Shown: in pieces, positions 24,541 to 34,630 of the stretch
Numbering within the stretch: the stretch's first letter is position 1
Layout of the letters: every line of letters starts with the position of its first letter
Assembly (NCBI GenBank): GCA_031263485.1
Contig: JAISFS010000161.1
Location: forward strand, 1 to 57,069
Direction: 5' to 3'
Source: Deltaproteobacteria bacterium
GTDB taxonomy: Bacteria > Desulfobacterota > Desulfarculia > Adiutricales > Adiutricaceae
Length of the DNA: 57,069 nucleotides
Position numbers and translations under genes: made by a program
The notes under the pieces: generated by a model
Databases searched by the model: none
The model's input: the letters and a program-made list of their open reading frames with translations, nothing else
What the model was told of the DNA's origin: nothing

Positions 24541-27212
24541 ACGCGGGGTCGGATCCACGGATGCGATGCACAAGAAAGCGTCTTGCGATTCAGGTCAATT
24601 CGGGTAGCAGTAATCATCCAACCCTCATCATCCGGATGTGCGCCTTGCGATTCCAGAATTTATGGGTTGCCAGAGGCACTGGAGTCCGTTCTCCGGCGCA
24701 GACTCTCCCGCCGAGACACCTTGTTGCGACCTCCCGCAGTCTCGTTGCGTCCTCCCGGAGCCGCCTCTCCTGCCAACCCTTTAACGACGGCCTGACCATG
24801 CGAGGTGCCTCCTCTGCCCCATGTTAAGAATACTGAGGGGATACTGGAAAAGGCCTGTTGCTGTTGCATCTGTCATTTTATATTTTCGAACTATGATCGC
24901 CAACGGGCCGGATACGACTCCGGAGGCGATGGCACGTTTTTCTCCGGAGGGAATTATGACCTTTGGTAGCCGAGTGAACGGCCAACGCGGTACCGACCGC
25001 TTTGCATGAAATCGCTGAAGCCAATGCTGGCAAAATGACACGGCAAGCTCGATTATTTTAGTTTTCGCTATGAGATAACATGTATTGCATGGAGGAATCC
25101 GTAGTATGTACGGATTGGAGGGCAGAGAAAAGAAATTCGGTAGCTTATTGAAGAAGACGAAAAACTGTTCCGACAATGGCTACAAAGCTCACAAAGTGAT
25201 GTGACTGTTGCACGCAGCCTTTTCAAGAGCGGCGACAGGACGAATGCGGCTATAACTTGCCATATGTTCATTGGAAAAAATGAAGAAATAAATATACGGA
25301 AATCTTTTTGGCTTCGAACAAATCATAAAAATCATAATACATCAATCATCGTTTAACGTATCGAAGGCAGACTGGAGGCTATGTCGTCGGAGTTTACGTT
25401 GTCATTGCTTGACGGTTAGTCGTCTGTTTCAGCAAATCGTTATCCTGATTCAGGGGTCCTGTTGGAAAGAATGTTTGATCAGGAAGAAACGGGGATATTG
25501 CTTGAATTAAGGATTGATGTTTACGAACGGCTGAAAGATCTGAAAAAGTTGAAAGAATCGATGCCGTCAGACGGGAGGTTGGATATTGCGCAGAAAAGGT
25601 TCGCGGTGCCATGCAGAATGTGGACCGTGTAGTTCTCCGCGGTTCCTAAGCGTCAGACAACGCCGATATGCTTAGCGCCGAACATATAGCCGTCTCAATT
25701 GGCTACACAAATCGTTGCAAATTTATCGATATCATCCTTATAATATACGAACTGACGCATGATTTTATGATCCCATCTAACCGCGCCCCTTCCTCACGGA
25801 GTATATTGGCAATGGCAACGGTTTCCGTGAACGATGTAATAGAGATTGGCATAGACATTTTGGAGTTCCAGAGACACCGGAATGAGGCGTATTGCTAGAA
25901 GCTTTGATGCAGTGGCTCTCATTCATGGTGTCTAAGCATTCATGCCGGAACTGCCTGATATCCTGAATTGTTTAGAGATCATATGGAAAACGCATGTCCG
26001 TAAAATATATATATATTTTTTTTTCAAGCTATTCGAGCAGAATACATTCATAGGGCATTTATAGAATATGAGTTAGTAAATTATTTCAAATGATGTATGT
26101 CCTATAAAAACAGAAATGAAAATGAAATCTGTAAAAAATCACTTCCAAGCCTGAATGGAGGAGGGTGGCAAAGGCGCATGCCACCCGATCAAGCCGAACT
26201 CTCCAAGGTCGGATTGGGAGGAATATCTGCTCTGTGGCCAAGGCTGATGCGTTAGACGCATTGTCCGAATGAAGATGAGCATTGTCTCTGCCAAGTTCAA
26301 TTCACGCCTTTTTCACATACCTTGAAAATTTCAGGAAATAATATAATTCATTATTTTAACGCTGTATGACATGGGATTCCAATAAAAATTTGTCTAATTG
26401 TTCATTGATTCGTATAGCAATTCATGATGATAAATATCAATTTCAATATATTACAATATGGCATCATTTCGGATTAGATGATGATTCTCTTCAAAGTCTG
26501 TTCTCGGCAAACTATATTTCCGGACAAAATTCTTTTTTTGCGATAACATGGCATCTTTGGTCAGAAAGCCCTATAGTGACGGCATAAAGCAGCATTTCAG
26601 GCCGATTCGTCTCGTTAGAGCGGCATGCCGTTTGCAAAGCGTTTCCTCCCAAAATCCTGGGACTATTTTGTCGGAGAGCTTGAGCAAATCGTGACATGGG
26701 CGTTACGGGAAGTATTGAACGGCGGAATATGCGGACTATTCGGGATGTCGCCAGCGGTTTTCGGGTTCAGGTTCGGGACGGTTCTGGGTTCTTGACTGCG
26801 GCAGGGGAGGGGGTCGTCAGTGAGTCCTGGGAAAGGTTACGGCGGGTGCATATTCCCGCGAGCCATCATGCCGTGGGATCAGTTCCGGCGCAAGGTTCCC
26901 GGCGGCAGGAGTTCGGAGGGCGGAGTCCGGAGTCAGGAGTTCGGAGGGGGGATGGCCGGGTGGGCGAGCCACGCCGGTTTATGTGATGGCCATCATGTCA
27001 GAGGAAAAGCGATGATTTCTGTTTGCCGCGGTCGATCAGCCATCCGTTCGACTCGTCCTCGGCAACTCTTCCGTGTGTCATGGACCGGGGTTTGGAGCTT
27101 GCGAGTCCTGATGAGGCGTGTTAACGTGCCTCATTCGCCCCGATGTCGCGCTTCGTCCGGCAGATGTGATACTGCCGCCACGGTGTTGCCCCCTGGGGCG
27201 GGGGAGGGCGTC
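24541..27212. other. AT-richer gene desert, probably decayed DNA
   Basis: About 2.7 kb without a recognisable gene, with AT-rich stretches that contrast with both flanks. Short frames in 24821-25010, 25668-25898 and 26366-26587 have no clear start signals or known motifs. A hairpin GGGTGGCA/TGCCACCC lies near 26163-26190. GC returns near 26700, before the first repeat-protein gene. Confidence 0.5.
25471..25632 (+). CDS. Possible small ORF or gene remnant, 53 residues
   Basis: ATG 25471 opens a charged, helix-prone peptide (MFDQEETGILLELRIDVYER, then LKDLKKLKESMP) ending at TAG 25632. Its composition looks more protein-like than surrounding frames. There is no clear ribosome-binding site, and I recognise no family. 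It could be the remains of a longer gene. Confidence 0.2.
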   Translation: MFDQEETGILLELRIDVYERLKDLKKLKESMPSDGRLDIAQKRFAVPCRMWTV

Positions 27213-29276
27213 TTGCCGACATTCGCCGAGAAGGAGGGGCTCTTCAGGAAGGCCCGTGAAGGTCGCCTGCCGGAGGGTTTCAACGGCTGGACGCTGGCGA
27301 GGCCCGGCGGCTGGAGCCTGGCGCACGAGGCCGCGAGGGCGGGAAGACTCCCCGAGGGGTTCGATAGCTGGGACATCAGGGACGCCGTGAACGCCACGGT
27401 GTATCACGCGGCCGCGGAGGGCGGCCGGCTCCCGCCCGATTTTGCGGGCTGGAGGCTCGCGGACCGCCGCGGCGTGACGGTATGGCATTGTGCCGCCAGA
27501 GGCGGATGCCTCCCGAAGGGTTTCACGGGTTGGGACGTGAGGGACGCTTTCGGGCGGAGCGTCGCGCACTTCGCGGCGGAGGCGGGGCATCTCCCTGAAG
27601 GCTTCGGCCGCTGGGAAATCCAGGATCGGCAGGGATACACCGTCTGGCACGCGTCCGCCAAGGGAGGATTCCTGCCTGTCGGCTTCTGCGACTGGGAGCT
27701 GGCTGACGATTCCGGAAACACAGTGGCCCACTGCGCGGCCGAGTCAGGGCTCCTTCCCGAAGGCTTCGGGGAATGGGGGCTAGCCGATCGCCGGGGCCGC
27801 ACAGTGGCGCACGTGTCCGCCAAGGCCGGTCGCCTGCCTCCGGGTTTCGCCCAGTGGGGGCTCGCGGACGTTTTCGGGCGGACTGTGGCTCACGACGCGG
27901 CGGAGACCGGAATCCTGCCGGAAGGGTCCCCGGGCTGGGACCTGACCGACAACGTCGGCAGGACACCCTACCACGCCGCCGCCAGGGCAGGTCGGTTGCC
28001 TTCCGGCTTTACTCGGTGGGAGCTCGCGGACAGCTCAGGCAGGACCGTGGCCCACGAAGCGGCGGAAAGCGGCTTCCTGCCGGAGGGGTACGCGGACTGG
28101 GGGCTTCGGGACCTGAAAAGATGGACGGTCTGGCACTCGGCGGCCCGGGGCGAAAAACTTCCGGAGGGCTTCAGCGACTGGTCGCTCGCGGACTCGAGGG
28201 GAGTGACGGTGGCTCACGTCGCCGCCGAAGCCGGGCTTCTTCCCGAGGGCTTCAGCCTCTGGGAGCTGGCTGACCGTGAAGGCCGTACCGTGGCACATGC
28301 CGCCGCCAAGGCAGGCGGTTTGCCCGAGGGCTTCGATCGTTGGGAGCTCTCCGATCGGTCGGGCTGGACGGCGGCCCACGAATCGGCCCTGGCCGGCTGG
28401 CTTCCCGATGGTTTCGGGACATGGGCCATGGCGGACTTCTCCGGTCGGACGGTGGCCCACGCCGCGGCCGAAGGGTGGTGCCTGCCCCCCGGGTTCTGCC
28501 TCTGGGAACTCGCGGACGGGAACGGGAACACGGTCGCGCACGATGCCGCCGTTTCAGGGTGCCTCCCTGCCGGATTCTCCCGGTGGGAAACGGCAAACCC
28601 CGACGGCTGGACCGTCGCGCATTCCGCCGCGGCGTACGGGCATCTGCCCGGTGGGTTCGGGGGCTGGGAGACGAGCGACTGCGAGGGTCGTACCGTGGCC
28701 CATGTTGCTGCAGTGAACGGCCTTCTTCCGGAAGGCTTCGATCTGTGGCATATCGCGAACGAGGACGGCTGGACGGTCGCCCACTCCGCCGCCGCGAACG
28801 GATTCCTGCCGGAAGGCTTCGGCGGCTGGAGCTTGGCGGACGCCGACGGCTGGAGCGTGGCCCACGCCGCGGCAGTCGGCGGCCATCTGCCGGACGGATT
28901 CGATATGTGGGAGCTGGTAGACGGCGACGGGTTCACCGTAGCGCACGTCGCGGCGGAACATGGCCATCTACCTTCCGGGTTCCTCAAATGGGGGCTTGCG
29001 GACAGCTGCGGGCGCACCGTGGCCCACGCCGCCGCCGAAAAGGGCGCCCTGCCCGACGGGTTCGGGCCTTGGGAGCTTCCCGATTCTTCCGGCAGGACCG
29101 TGGCCAGGGCGGCCGCCGAGAACGGCAATCTTCCCCGCGGGCTTTCTGAAGACGAGATGCTGGCGAGGTTCGGCAGGGAAATCGTCTCCATCGCCAAGTC
29201 CCAAGGGTATGGCTTCCATGTTCAGAAGCTGGGTACCGCCGATGCCGCCGACCGGCTTCCTGAATCCGGAGGCTGA
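27213..29276 (+). CDS. 27-residue ankyrin-like repeat protein, paralogue 1
   Basis: 687 residues from TTG 27213, chosen because GGGGGAGGG lies five bases upstream and the protein then starts like its paralogues; the frame is open further back to 26820. After the N-cap (EGLFRKAREGRLPEGFNGW) come about 23 units of 27 residues with pattern DxxGxTVAHxAAxxG followed by xLPxGFxxWxLA. The first half resembles the ankyrin hairpin (DxxGxTPLHxAAxxG); the second ankyrin helix is replaced by the short LPxGFxxW element. The C-terminal cap reads GLSEDEMLARFGREIVSIAK then SQGYGFHV. No signal peptide, membrane segment or catalytic motif is seen. It is probably a cytoplasmic or exported binding solenoid; partner unknown. 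First of three tandem paralogues. Confidence 0.85.
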   Translation: MPTFAEKEGLFRKAREGRLPEGFNGWTLARPGGWSLAHEAARAGRLPEGFDSWDIRDAVNATVYHAAAEGGRLPPDFAGWRLADRRGVTVWHCAARGGCLPKGFTGWDVRDAFGRSVAHFAAEAGHLPEGFGRWEIQDRQGYTVWHASAKGGFLPVGFCDWELADDSGNTVAHCAAESGLLPEGFGEWGLADRRGRTVAHVSAKAGRLPPGFAQWGLADVFGRTVAHDAAETGILPEGSPGWDLTDNVGRTPYHAAARAGRLPSGFTRWELADSSGRTVAHEAAESGFLPEGYADWGLRDLKRWTVWHSAARGEKLPEGFSDWSLADSRGVTVAHVAAEAGLLPEGFSLWELADREGRTVAHAAAKAGGLPEGFDRWELSDRSGWTAAHESALAGWLPDGFGTWAMADFSGRTVAHAAAEGWCLPPGFCLWELADGNGNTVAHDAAVSGCLPAGFSRWETANPDGWTVAHSAAAYGHLPGGFGGWETSDCEGRTVAHVAAVNGLLPEGFDLWHIANEDGWTVAHSAAANGFLPEGFGGWSLADADGWSVAHAAAVGGHLPDGFDMWELVDGDGFTVAHVAAEHGHLPSGFLKWGLADSCGRTVAHAAAEKGALPDGFGPWELPDSSGRTVARAAAENGNLPRGLSEDEMLARFGREIVSIAKSQGYGFHVQKLGTADAADRLPESGG

Positions 29277-29968
29277 GGGCAGACGGCGGGCACGGCTCCG
29301 GAAAGCCGCAGGGTCTTCTGGCCTCTTCCGGTCATGGACGGAGCTTTTCCCTGAGGGAGCGCCAGTTCCGACCGGTCAAATCTTCCCTAAGCCTTCACGT
29401 CCTTACGCGCCGAGACATTGTCCCGCCGCCTCCTCCGCCTCCGTGTCCGGCATGCCTTCGTAGGCGCCGTAGCCATTGCTTTCGCCGCCGTTCGCCGCCG
29501 CGGATCGTTGCCTTAGCCGTCTTGCCGCCTAATAGGCCTCCGCCTGGGTTTGTATGACCGTATTCTCGGTCCCCCGGCCGGCGGCTCAGCCTGGCCCAGC
29601 GGATACCTGCCGGGGCCCTTCAGGCGCGGACCTGCGGTTGCGGGCGAGGACGGCCGATTGCGACCGGGACGGCGCGAACGGTGCCGGTCGCAGGGCGAGT
29701 GGACGGACGGAAGGAACTTGCGCCTTGAGGGGCAGTTCGCTGTACTGACGAAAGGGCTTGCGGCAACCGGCCGAAACCGTTCGCTGACTGATGCCGAAAG
29801 TGGCCGAAAACCGGCGTGGCGAAGCTTATGGGCGATATTGCGGGCCGCCGCCCGGCATGTTAAAGTGACCGCTTGCACCCGATTTCGCCTCCGCCAGACC
29901 CGTTCCCTCCCGTTGGGGGGCGGTCCGCCCTGCCCGAGGCGGGGAGCGCGGGGGCTGGGGAGGTGCCG

Positions 29969-32065
29969 ATGCCCATGAGGCGTGAAAAGGAGAAGCTTTT
30001 CGAGCTGGCCCGGGAAGGCCGTCTGCCGGAAGGCTTCCGCGGCTGGACGATTGCCTGGAGCGGGCACTCGGAATTGCCCGACTACAAGCGCTGGCCGGCG
30101 GTCGGCGCGGGCTGGAGCGTGGCTCATGAGGCCGCAAGGGCGGGCAAGCTCCCCTCCGGCTTTGACATGTGGGAGCTTGAGACCGGCAGCGGGAGGACCG
30201 TGCGGCACGCGGTCGCGGAGGGCGGCAGCTTGCCGGGGGGATACGCGTGCTGGGAGAGGAGAAACCGTACCGGCTGGACCATGTACCACAGCGCCGCCGC
30301 CGGCGGCTGCCTTCCCGCCGGCTTCGACCGCTGGGACCTGGCGGACAGCTACGGGAGGACGGTGGCCCACGCGGCCGCCAGGAGCGGACGCCTTCCGGAA
30401 GGTTTCTCCGGGTGGGAACTGTCCGACAACGACGGCTTGACCGTCTGCCACCTTGCGGCCGGCTCCGGATGCCTGCCGGACGGCTTCGACCGCTGGGATC
30501 TCGCGGACAACGACGGCTGGACGGTGGCACACGCCGCGGCGCAGGCGGGCCGCCTCCCGGAGGGCTTCGACGGCTGGGAGCTTGCCGACAAGGACGGCTT
30601 CAGCGTCTGGCATTGTGCCGCCTTCGGCGGTTGCCTCCCCGCCGGATTCGACCGCTGGGAGCTTGCCGACGCCAACGGCAGGACCGTCGCGCATTCCGCC
30701 GCCGAGGCGGGGCTGTTGCCCGCCGGACTGGACCTTTACAGGCTTTCCGATCGCGACGGCAGGACGGTCGCCCACATGGCGGCCGAGTCGGGTGCCCTTC
30801 CCAAGGGCTTCTCCCTCTGGGATATGGCCGACAGCGAAGGGCTGACCGTATGGCATAGCGCCGCCCGGGGCGGTTGCCTGCCAGCGGGTTTCGATGGCTG
30901 GGAGACGGCGGACTCCATGGGCAGGACCGTCGCCCACGCCGCGGCTGAGGCCGGGCGTCTCCCGGAAGGCTTCCACCGCTGGAAACTCGCGGACGAAAGC
31001 GGACGCACGGTAGCCCACGAGGCCGCCGAGACGGGGTGCCTCCCCGCCTGGCTGGACCTCTGGCGGACGGAGGACGATGATGGCTGGACGGTAGCCCACG
31101 CTGCGGCCTCGGAGGGACGCCTCCCCGAGGGCTTCGCGCTCTGGGATCTGACGGACTCCGACGGCATTACGGTCGCCCACGCCGCCGCCTGGGCCGGGTT
31201 CCTTCCGGACGGCTTCGGGATGTGGGATATGCGGGACGGAGAGGGCTGGACCGTTGCCCACGCTGCCTCGTCGGGATGGTGCCTGCCCTCTGGCTTCGGC
31301 GGCTGGGATCTTACCGGCCCGGAAGGGCAGACGGTCGCCCACGGCGCGGCGTACGTGGGGTGCCTGCCCCTTGGTTTCAGGCTCTGGAGGCTCGCGGACG
31401 GCGAGGGCTGGACGGTGGCACACGAGGCCGCCAAGGCCGGTCGGCTTCCCGCCGACGTGGAGCTTTGGGATCTCGCCGACCGGGACGGCACGACAGTCCT
31501 GCACGCGGCAGCCTGGGGGGGACGCATCCCCAACGGCGTCTGGGACTGGCTTGCGGCGGACCGCGACGGCCTCACCCTCTATCATTACGCCGGTCGGGGT
31601 GGCTCGCTCCCCGACGGCTTCGACCGCTGGGAACTCGCGGACTCTGAAGGGAATACTGTCGCGCACGAGGCGGCATCGGCCGGCCGGCTTCCCGGAGGCT
31701 TCGCCCGCTGGGAGCTCGCCAACGCCAAGGGGTTCACCGTGGCGCACTGCGCCGCCGCCTCCGGGATCCTGCCCGGGGGCTTCGATCGCTGGGAGCTTGC
31801 GGACGCCAAGGGGAACACCGTGGCGCATGAGGCCGCCAGATGGAGGACCCTTCCCGAGGGCTTCAAGCGATGGGAACTCCTGGACGGGGAAGGCAGGACG
31901 GTGGCACGGGTCGCCGCCGAGGCGGGCGGGCTACCCGAAGGCATGTCACGCCCCGAGATGAGTGACCGCTTCGGGGGCACCATCGCCAACGTCGCCTCTT
32001 ACCACGGTTACCGCTTCCGCCGCCCCGCGATCCGGCTGGTCGTTGGCGGCCACGGGCACACCTGA
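29969..32065 (+). CDS. 27-residue ankyrin-like repeat protein, paralogue 2
   Basis: 698 residues from ATG 29969, with GGGGAGG five bases before it. It starts MPMRREKEKLFELAREGRLP, the same N-cap as its paralogues. The first unit carries a short insertion (SGHSELPDYKRWP). About 23 units of 27 residues follow, with the conserved TVAH and LPxGFxxW elements. Unit variants such as LPAWLDLW, LPADVELW and IPNGVWDW show divergence. The C-cap is MSRPEMSDRFGGTIANVA then SYHGYRF. GC is as high as in the core genes. It begins 692 bp after paralogue 1 on the same strand. No catalytic motif is visible. Confidence 0.85.
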   Translation: MPMRREKEKLFELAREGRLPEGFRGWTIAWSGHSELPDYKRWPAVGAGWSVAHEAARAGKLPSGFDMWELETGSGRTVRHAVAEGGSLPGGYACWERRNRTGWTMYHSAAAGGCLPAGFDRWDLADSYGRTVAHAAARSGRLPEGFSGWELSDNDGLTVCHLAAGSGCLPDGFDRWDLADNDGWTVAHAAAQAGRLPEGFDGWELADKDGFSVWHCAAFGGCLPAGFDRWELADANGRTVAHSAAEAGLLPAGLDLYRLSDRDGRTVAHMAAESGALPKGFSLWDMADSEGLTVWHSAARGGCLPAGFDGWETADSMGRTVAHAAAEAGRLPEGFHRWKLADESGRTVAHEAAETGCLPAWLDLWRTEDDDGWTVAHAAASEGRLPEGFALWDLTDSDGITVAHAAAWAGFLPDGFGMWDMRDGEGWTVAHAASSGWCLPSGFGGWDLTGPEGQTVAHGAAYVGCLPLGFRLWRLADGEGWTVAHEAAKAGRLPADVELWDLADRDGTTVLHAAAWGGRIPNGVWDWLAADRDGLTLYHYAGRGGSLPDGFDRWELADSEGNTVAHEAASAGRLPGGFARWELANAKGFTVAHCAAASGILPGGFDRWELADAKGNTVAHEAARWRTLPEGFKRWELLDGEGRTVARVAAEAGGLPEGMSRPEMSDRFGGTIANVASYHGYRFRRPAIRLVVGGHGHT

Positions 32066-32499
32066 ACGTTTCCCGTCGGTTGACCAACCCGGTCCGCTCG
32101 GCTGTCCGGCCTACCGGGGCGCTGAGGCGCGGCAAGCGGGGCGGTCGGCCCGCGTTCCGTCTGCGGATGAGGGATCTCGGTGAGAAGTGGGGACTGTCGG
32201 AATAGATGCGCAGTCCTTGGGGATGTCCGGGACTTGAAGACATCAGGAGAACGTGATAACTTAACTCGATATCAGGAAAGCATTATCTGGTCCGCGCCGC
32301 GCCCGTCGAAAATCCCGTGCCGATGATCCCATACCGACAATGCCGGGCGTACCAATGCCGGGCCGACAACCTTGTGACGACAAGATCGGGCCGACAACTC
32401 AGGACGATGGGCCGGGCGGACTTTGCAGGGATGACAACCCCGGACGGACAGGCAGAGGAGGTACCTCTGCTTATCGGCTCAAGGGCATGGGAGGCGATC

Positions 32500-34191
32500 A
32501 TGACGACAAAAGACGAGATAGACAGGACAATAAGGATGGCCCGCGAAGGCAAGTTGCCGGAGGGCTTCGATGGCTGGGCTCTGGCAAGGCCCGGAGGTTG
32601 GAGCGTGGCCCACGATGCGGCCAGGTTCGACAAATTACCGGAGGGGTTCTCATGTTGGGAGATAGCGGACCGGAAAGGCTTTTCAGTCGCCCACGAGGCG
32701 GCGGAAAAAGACAAGCTGCCCGATGGCTTCGACCGCTGGGAGATCGCGGACCGGGACGGCAGGACGGTCGCGCATGCTGCGGCTGAAACAGGAAATCTTC
32801 CGGACGGCTTCGACCGTTGGGAGATAGCGGACCGGGACGGATGGACTGTTGCACATGAGGCGGCAGAAAACGTGAATCTTCCGGACGGATTCGACCGCTG
32901 GGAGATCGCCGACAGGGACGGGACGACCGTTGCCCACGTTGCGGCAAAAAATGGCAGGCTTCCTCACGGGTTCGACCGATGGAAGCTGGCAGACAAGGAC
33001 CAGGTGACGGTCGCGCATGTGGCGGCCGAAAAGGGCTTCTTGCCCGACGATTTCGATGATTGGGATCTGGCAAACTGTTACGGCTGGACCGTGGCCCATG
33101 CCGCGGCGACGAGAGGTTATCTGCCTGACGGTTTCAGCGACTGGGAAATGACTGATGACAACGGATGGACTGTGGCAAGGGCGGCGTTCAGCAACGGCGA
33201 GGTTCCCGATGGCTTCGATTGCTGGGATGGAAAGGACCTCGAAGGCGTGACTTTCGCCCATGTAGCGGTCACGTACGGATGTCTCCCCGAAGGTTTCGGG
33301 CGCTGGGATCTGAGCGATGGGGAAGGCTGGACTGTAGCCCACACGGCAGCCATGTATGGACGTCTCCCCAAAGGCTTCAAGGACTGGAACCTCGCGGACG
33401 CGACAGGATGGACGGTCGCCCACTCGGCCTCCAAGAAGGGGGTTCTCCCGAAAAATTTCAGGGAGTGGGACCTTGCTGACAATGACGGATGGACCGTAGC
33501 CCACTCGGCCGCTGGAAATGGACATCTTCCGGTCGGGTTTTCAAGGTGGGACCTTGCTGACAATGACGGATGGACCGTAGCCCACGTAGCCGCCGGGGAG
33601 GGGCACCTTCCGCCCGGGTTTTCAAGGTGGGACCTTGCGGATAAGGATGGCTACACCGTCGCGCACGCCGCGGGAGACGGCGGGCATCTTCCGGAAGGGT
33701 TCGACCGCTGGGAGCTGACGGATGACGAGGGCACGACGGTGGCGCATACGGCCGCGGAGAGCGGATTTTTGCCCTACGGCTTCAGCCGCTGGGAATTGTT
33801 GGACGGAGAAGGCTGGACGGTCGCGCATACGGCGGTCTCGAACGGAAGACTACCGCCAGGCTTTCGGCTGTGGACCCTCGCCAACGGCGAGGGCTGGACG
33901 GTAGCCCACTCGGCGGCCTATAACGGGAACCTTCCGGAAGGCTTTGACCGGTGGGAATTGGCGGACAAGTTCGGCTGGACTGTGGCACATGAGGCGGCCG
34001 AGAACGGGACTCTCCCGCCGGGCTTCGATGACTGGGAGCTCGTTGACAAGAATGGCTGGACTGTAGCCGCCATCGCGGCGGATAAAGGGCACCTTCCCGC
34101 AGGTCTGTCCGTCCAGGAGATGACTTCCGGATACGGCAAGAAAGCCGTGATTATCGCCAAGAAGCGCGGGTACAGTTTCCGTCGGACTTGA
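32500..34191 (+). CDS. 27-residue ankyrin-like repeat protein, paralogue 3
   Basis: 563 residues from ATG 32500, preceded by GGGAGG at five bases, which favours it over the upstream in-frame ATG at 32317. The N-cap is MTTKDEIDRTIRMAREGKLP. About 19 units follow, the most uniform of the family (LPDGFDRWEIADRDG repeated three times in a row). The C-cap is LSVQEMTSGYGKKAVIIAK then KRGYSFRRT. Two adjacent units near 33470-33590 share long identical DNA (LADNDGWTVAH), which suggests recent duplication. It is somewhat less GC-rich than paralogues 1 and 2. It probably binds a protein partner; nothing in the sequence tells which. Confidence 0.85.
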   Translation: MTTKDEIDRTIRMAREGKLPEGFDGWALARPGGWSVAHDAARFDKLPEGFSCWEIADRKGFSVAHEAAEKDKLPDGFDRWEIADRDGRTVAHAAAETGNLPDGFDRWEIADRDGWTVAHEAAENVNLPDGFDRWEIADRDGTTVAHVAAKNGRLPHGFDRWKLADKDQVTVAHVAAEKGFLPDDFDDWDLANCYGWTVAHAAATRGYLPDGFSDWEMTDDNGWTVARAAFSNGEVPDGFDCWDGKDLEGVTFAHVAVTYGCLPEGFGRWDLSDGEGWTVAHTAAMYGRLPKGFKDWNLADATGWTVAHSASKKGVLPKNFREWDLADNDGWTVAHSAAGNGHLPVGFSRWDLADNDGWTVAHVAAGEGHLPPGFSRWDLADKDGYTVAHAAGDGGHLPEGFDRWELTDDEGTTVAHTAAESGFLPYGFSRWELLDGEGWTVAHTAVSNGRLPPGFRLWTLANGEGWTVAHSAAYNGNLPEGFDRWELADKFGWTVAHEAAENGTLPPGFDDWELVDKNGWTVAAIAADKGHLPAGLSVQEMTSGYGKKAVIIAKKRGYSFRRT

Positions 34192-34630
34192 GCCCGGGCG
34201 TATGGATATTGGTTCAACCTGCGGAAGATCGATATTGGAAAGGGTTCGTGAAACATTCCTTGCGATCGGGAAGGACGGGCCTGTGCGCTGATGGCTTAAG
34301 GCGGTTGGGTAGTGGCCACCATGAACCATTCTTGAGGCTCAGATACGCACATGCACAAGTGGCGCTTCTGGGATCCATTGGGTTGCCGGACCCTAAGGAT
34401 GGTGTCCGAAAGACCCCTGGCAAGTCTGAAAAACAATCTGGTTGAGATCTGGAATGTGGATGCGCAGGAATGCCAAATCGCCTTGCCTAGCGTATGGGAC
34501 AGTAAATGAAGGTGATGCCATGCCATATATCGAACGATTAGAAAGTGCTGTGGCTCTGGTCAGCGTGGCCATGTAGAAGATACTGTGTTCTATGCGGAAA
34601 TGCAGGATAGTTTCCCGAAGGCTGGCAGGT

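Noticed and set aside
29513..31828. 771-codon open frame on the minus strand with periodic sequence
   Set aside because: It is the antisense shadow of repeat paralogue 2. Its periodicity simply reflects the 81-bp coding repeat.
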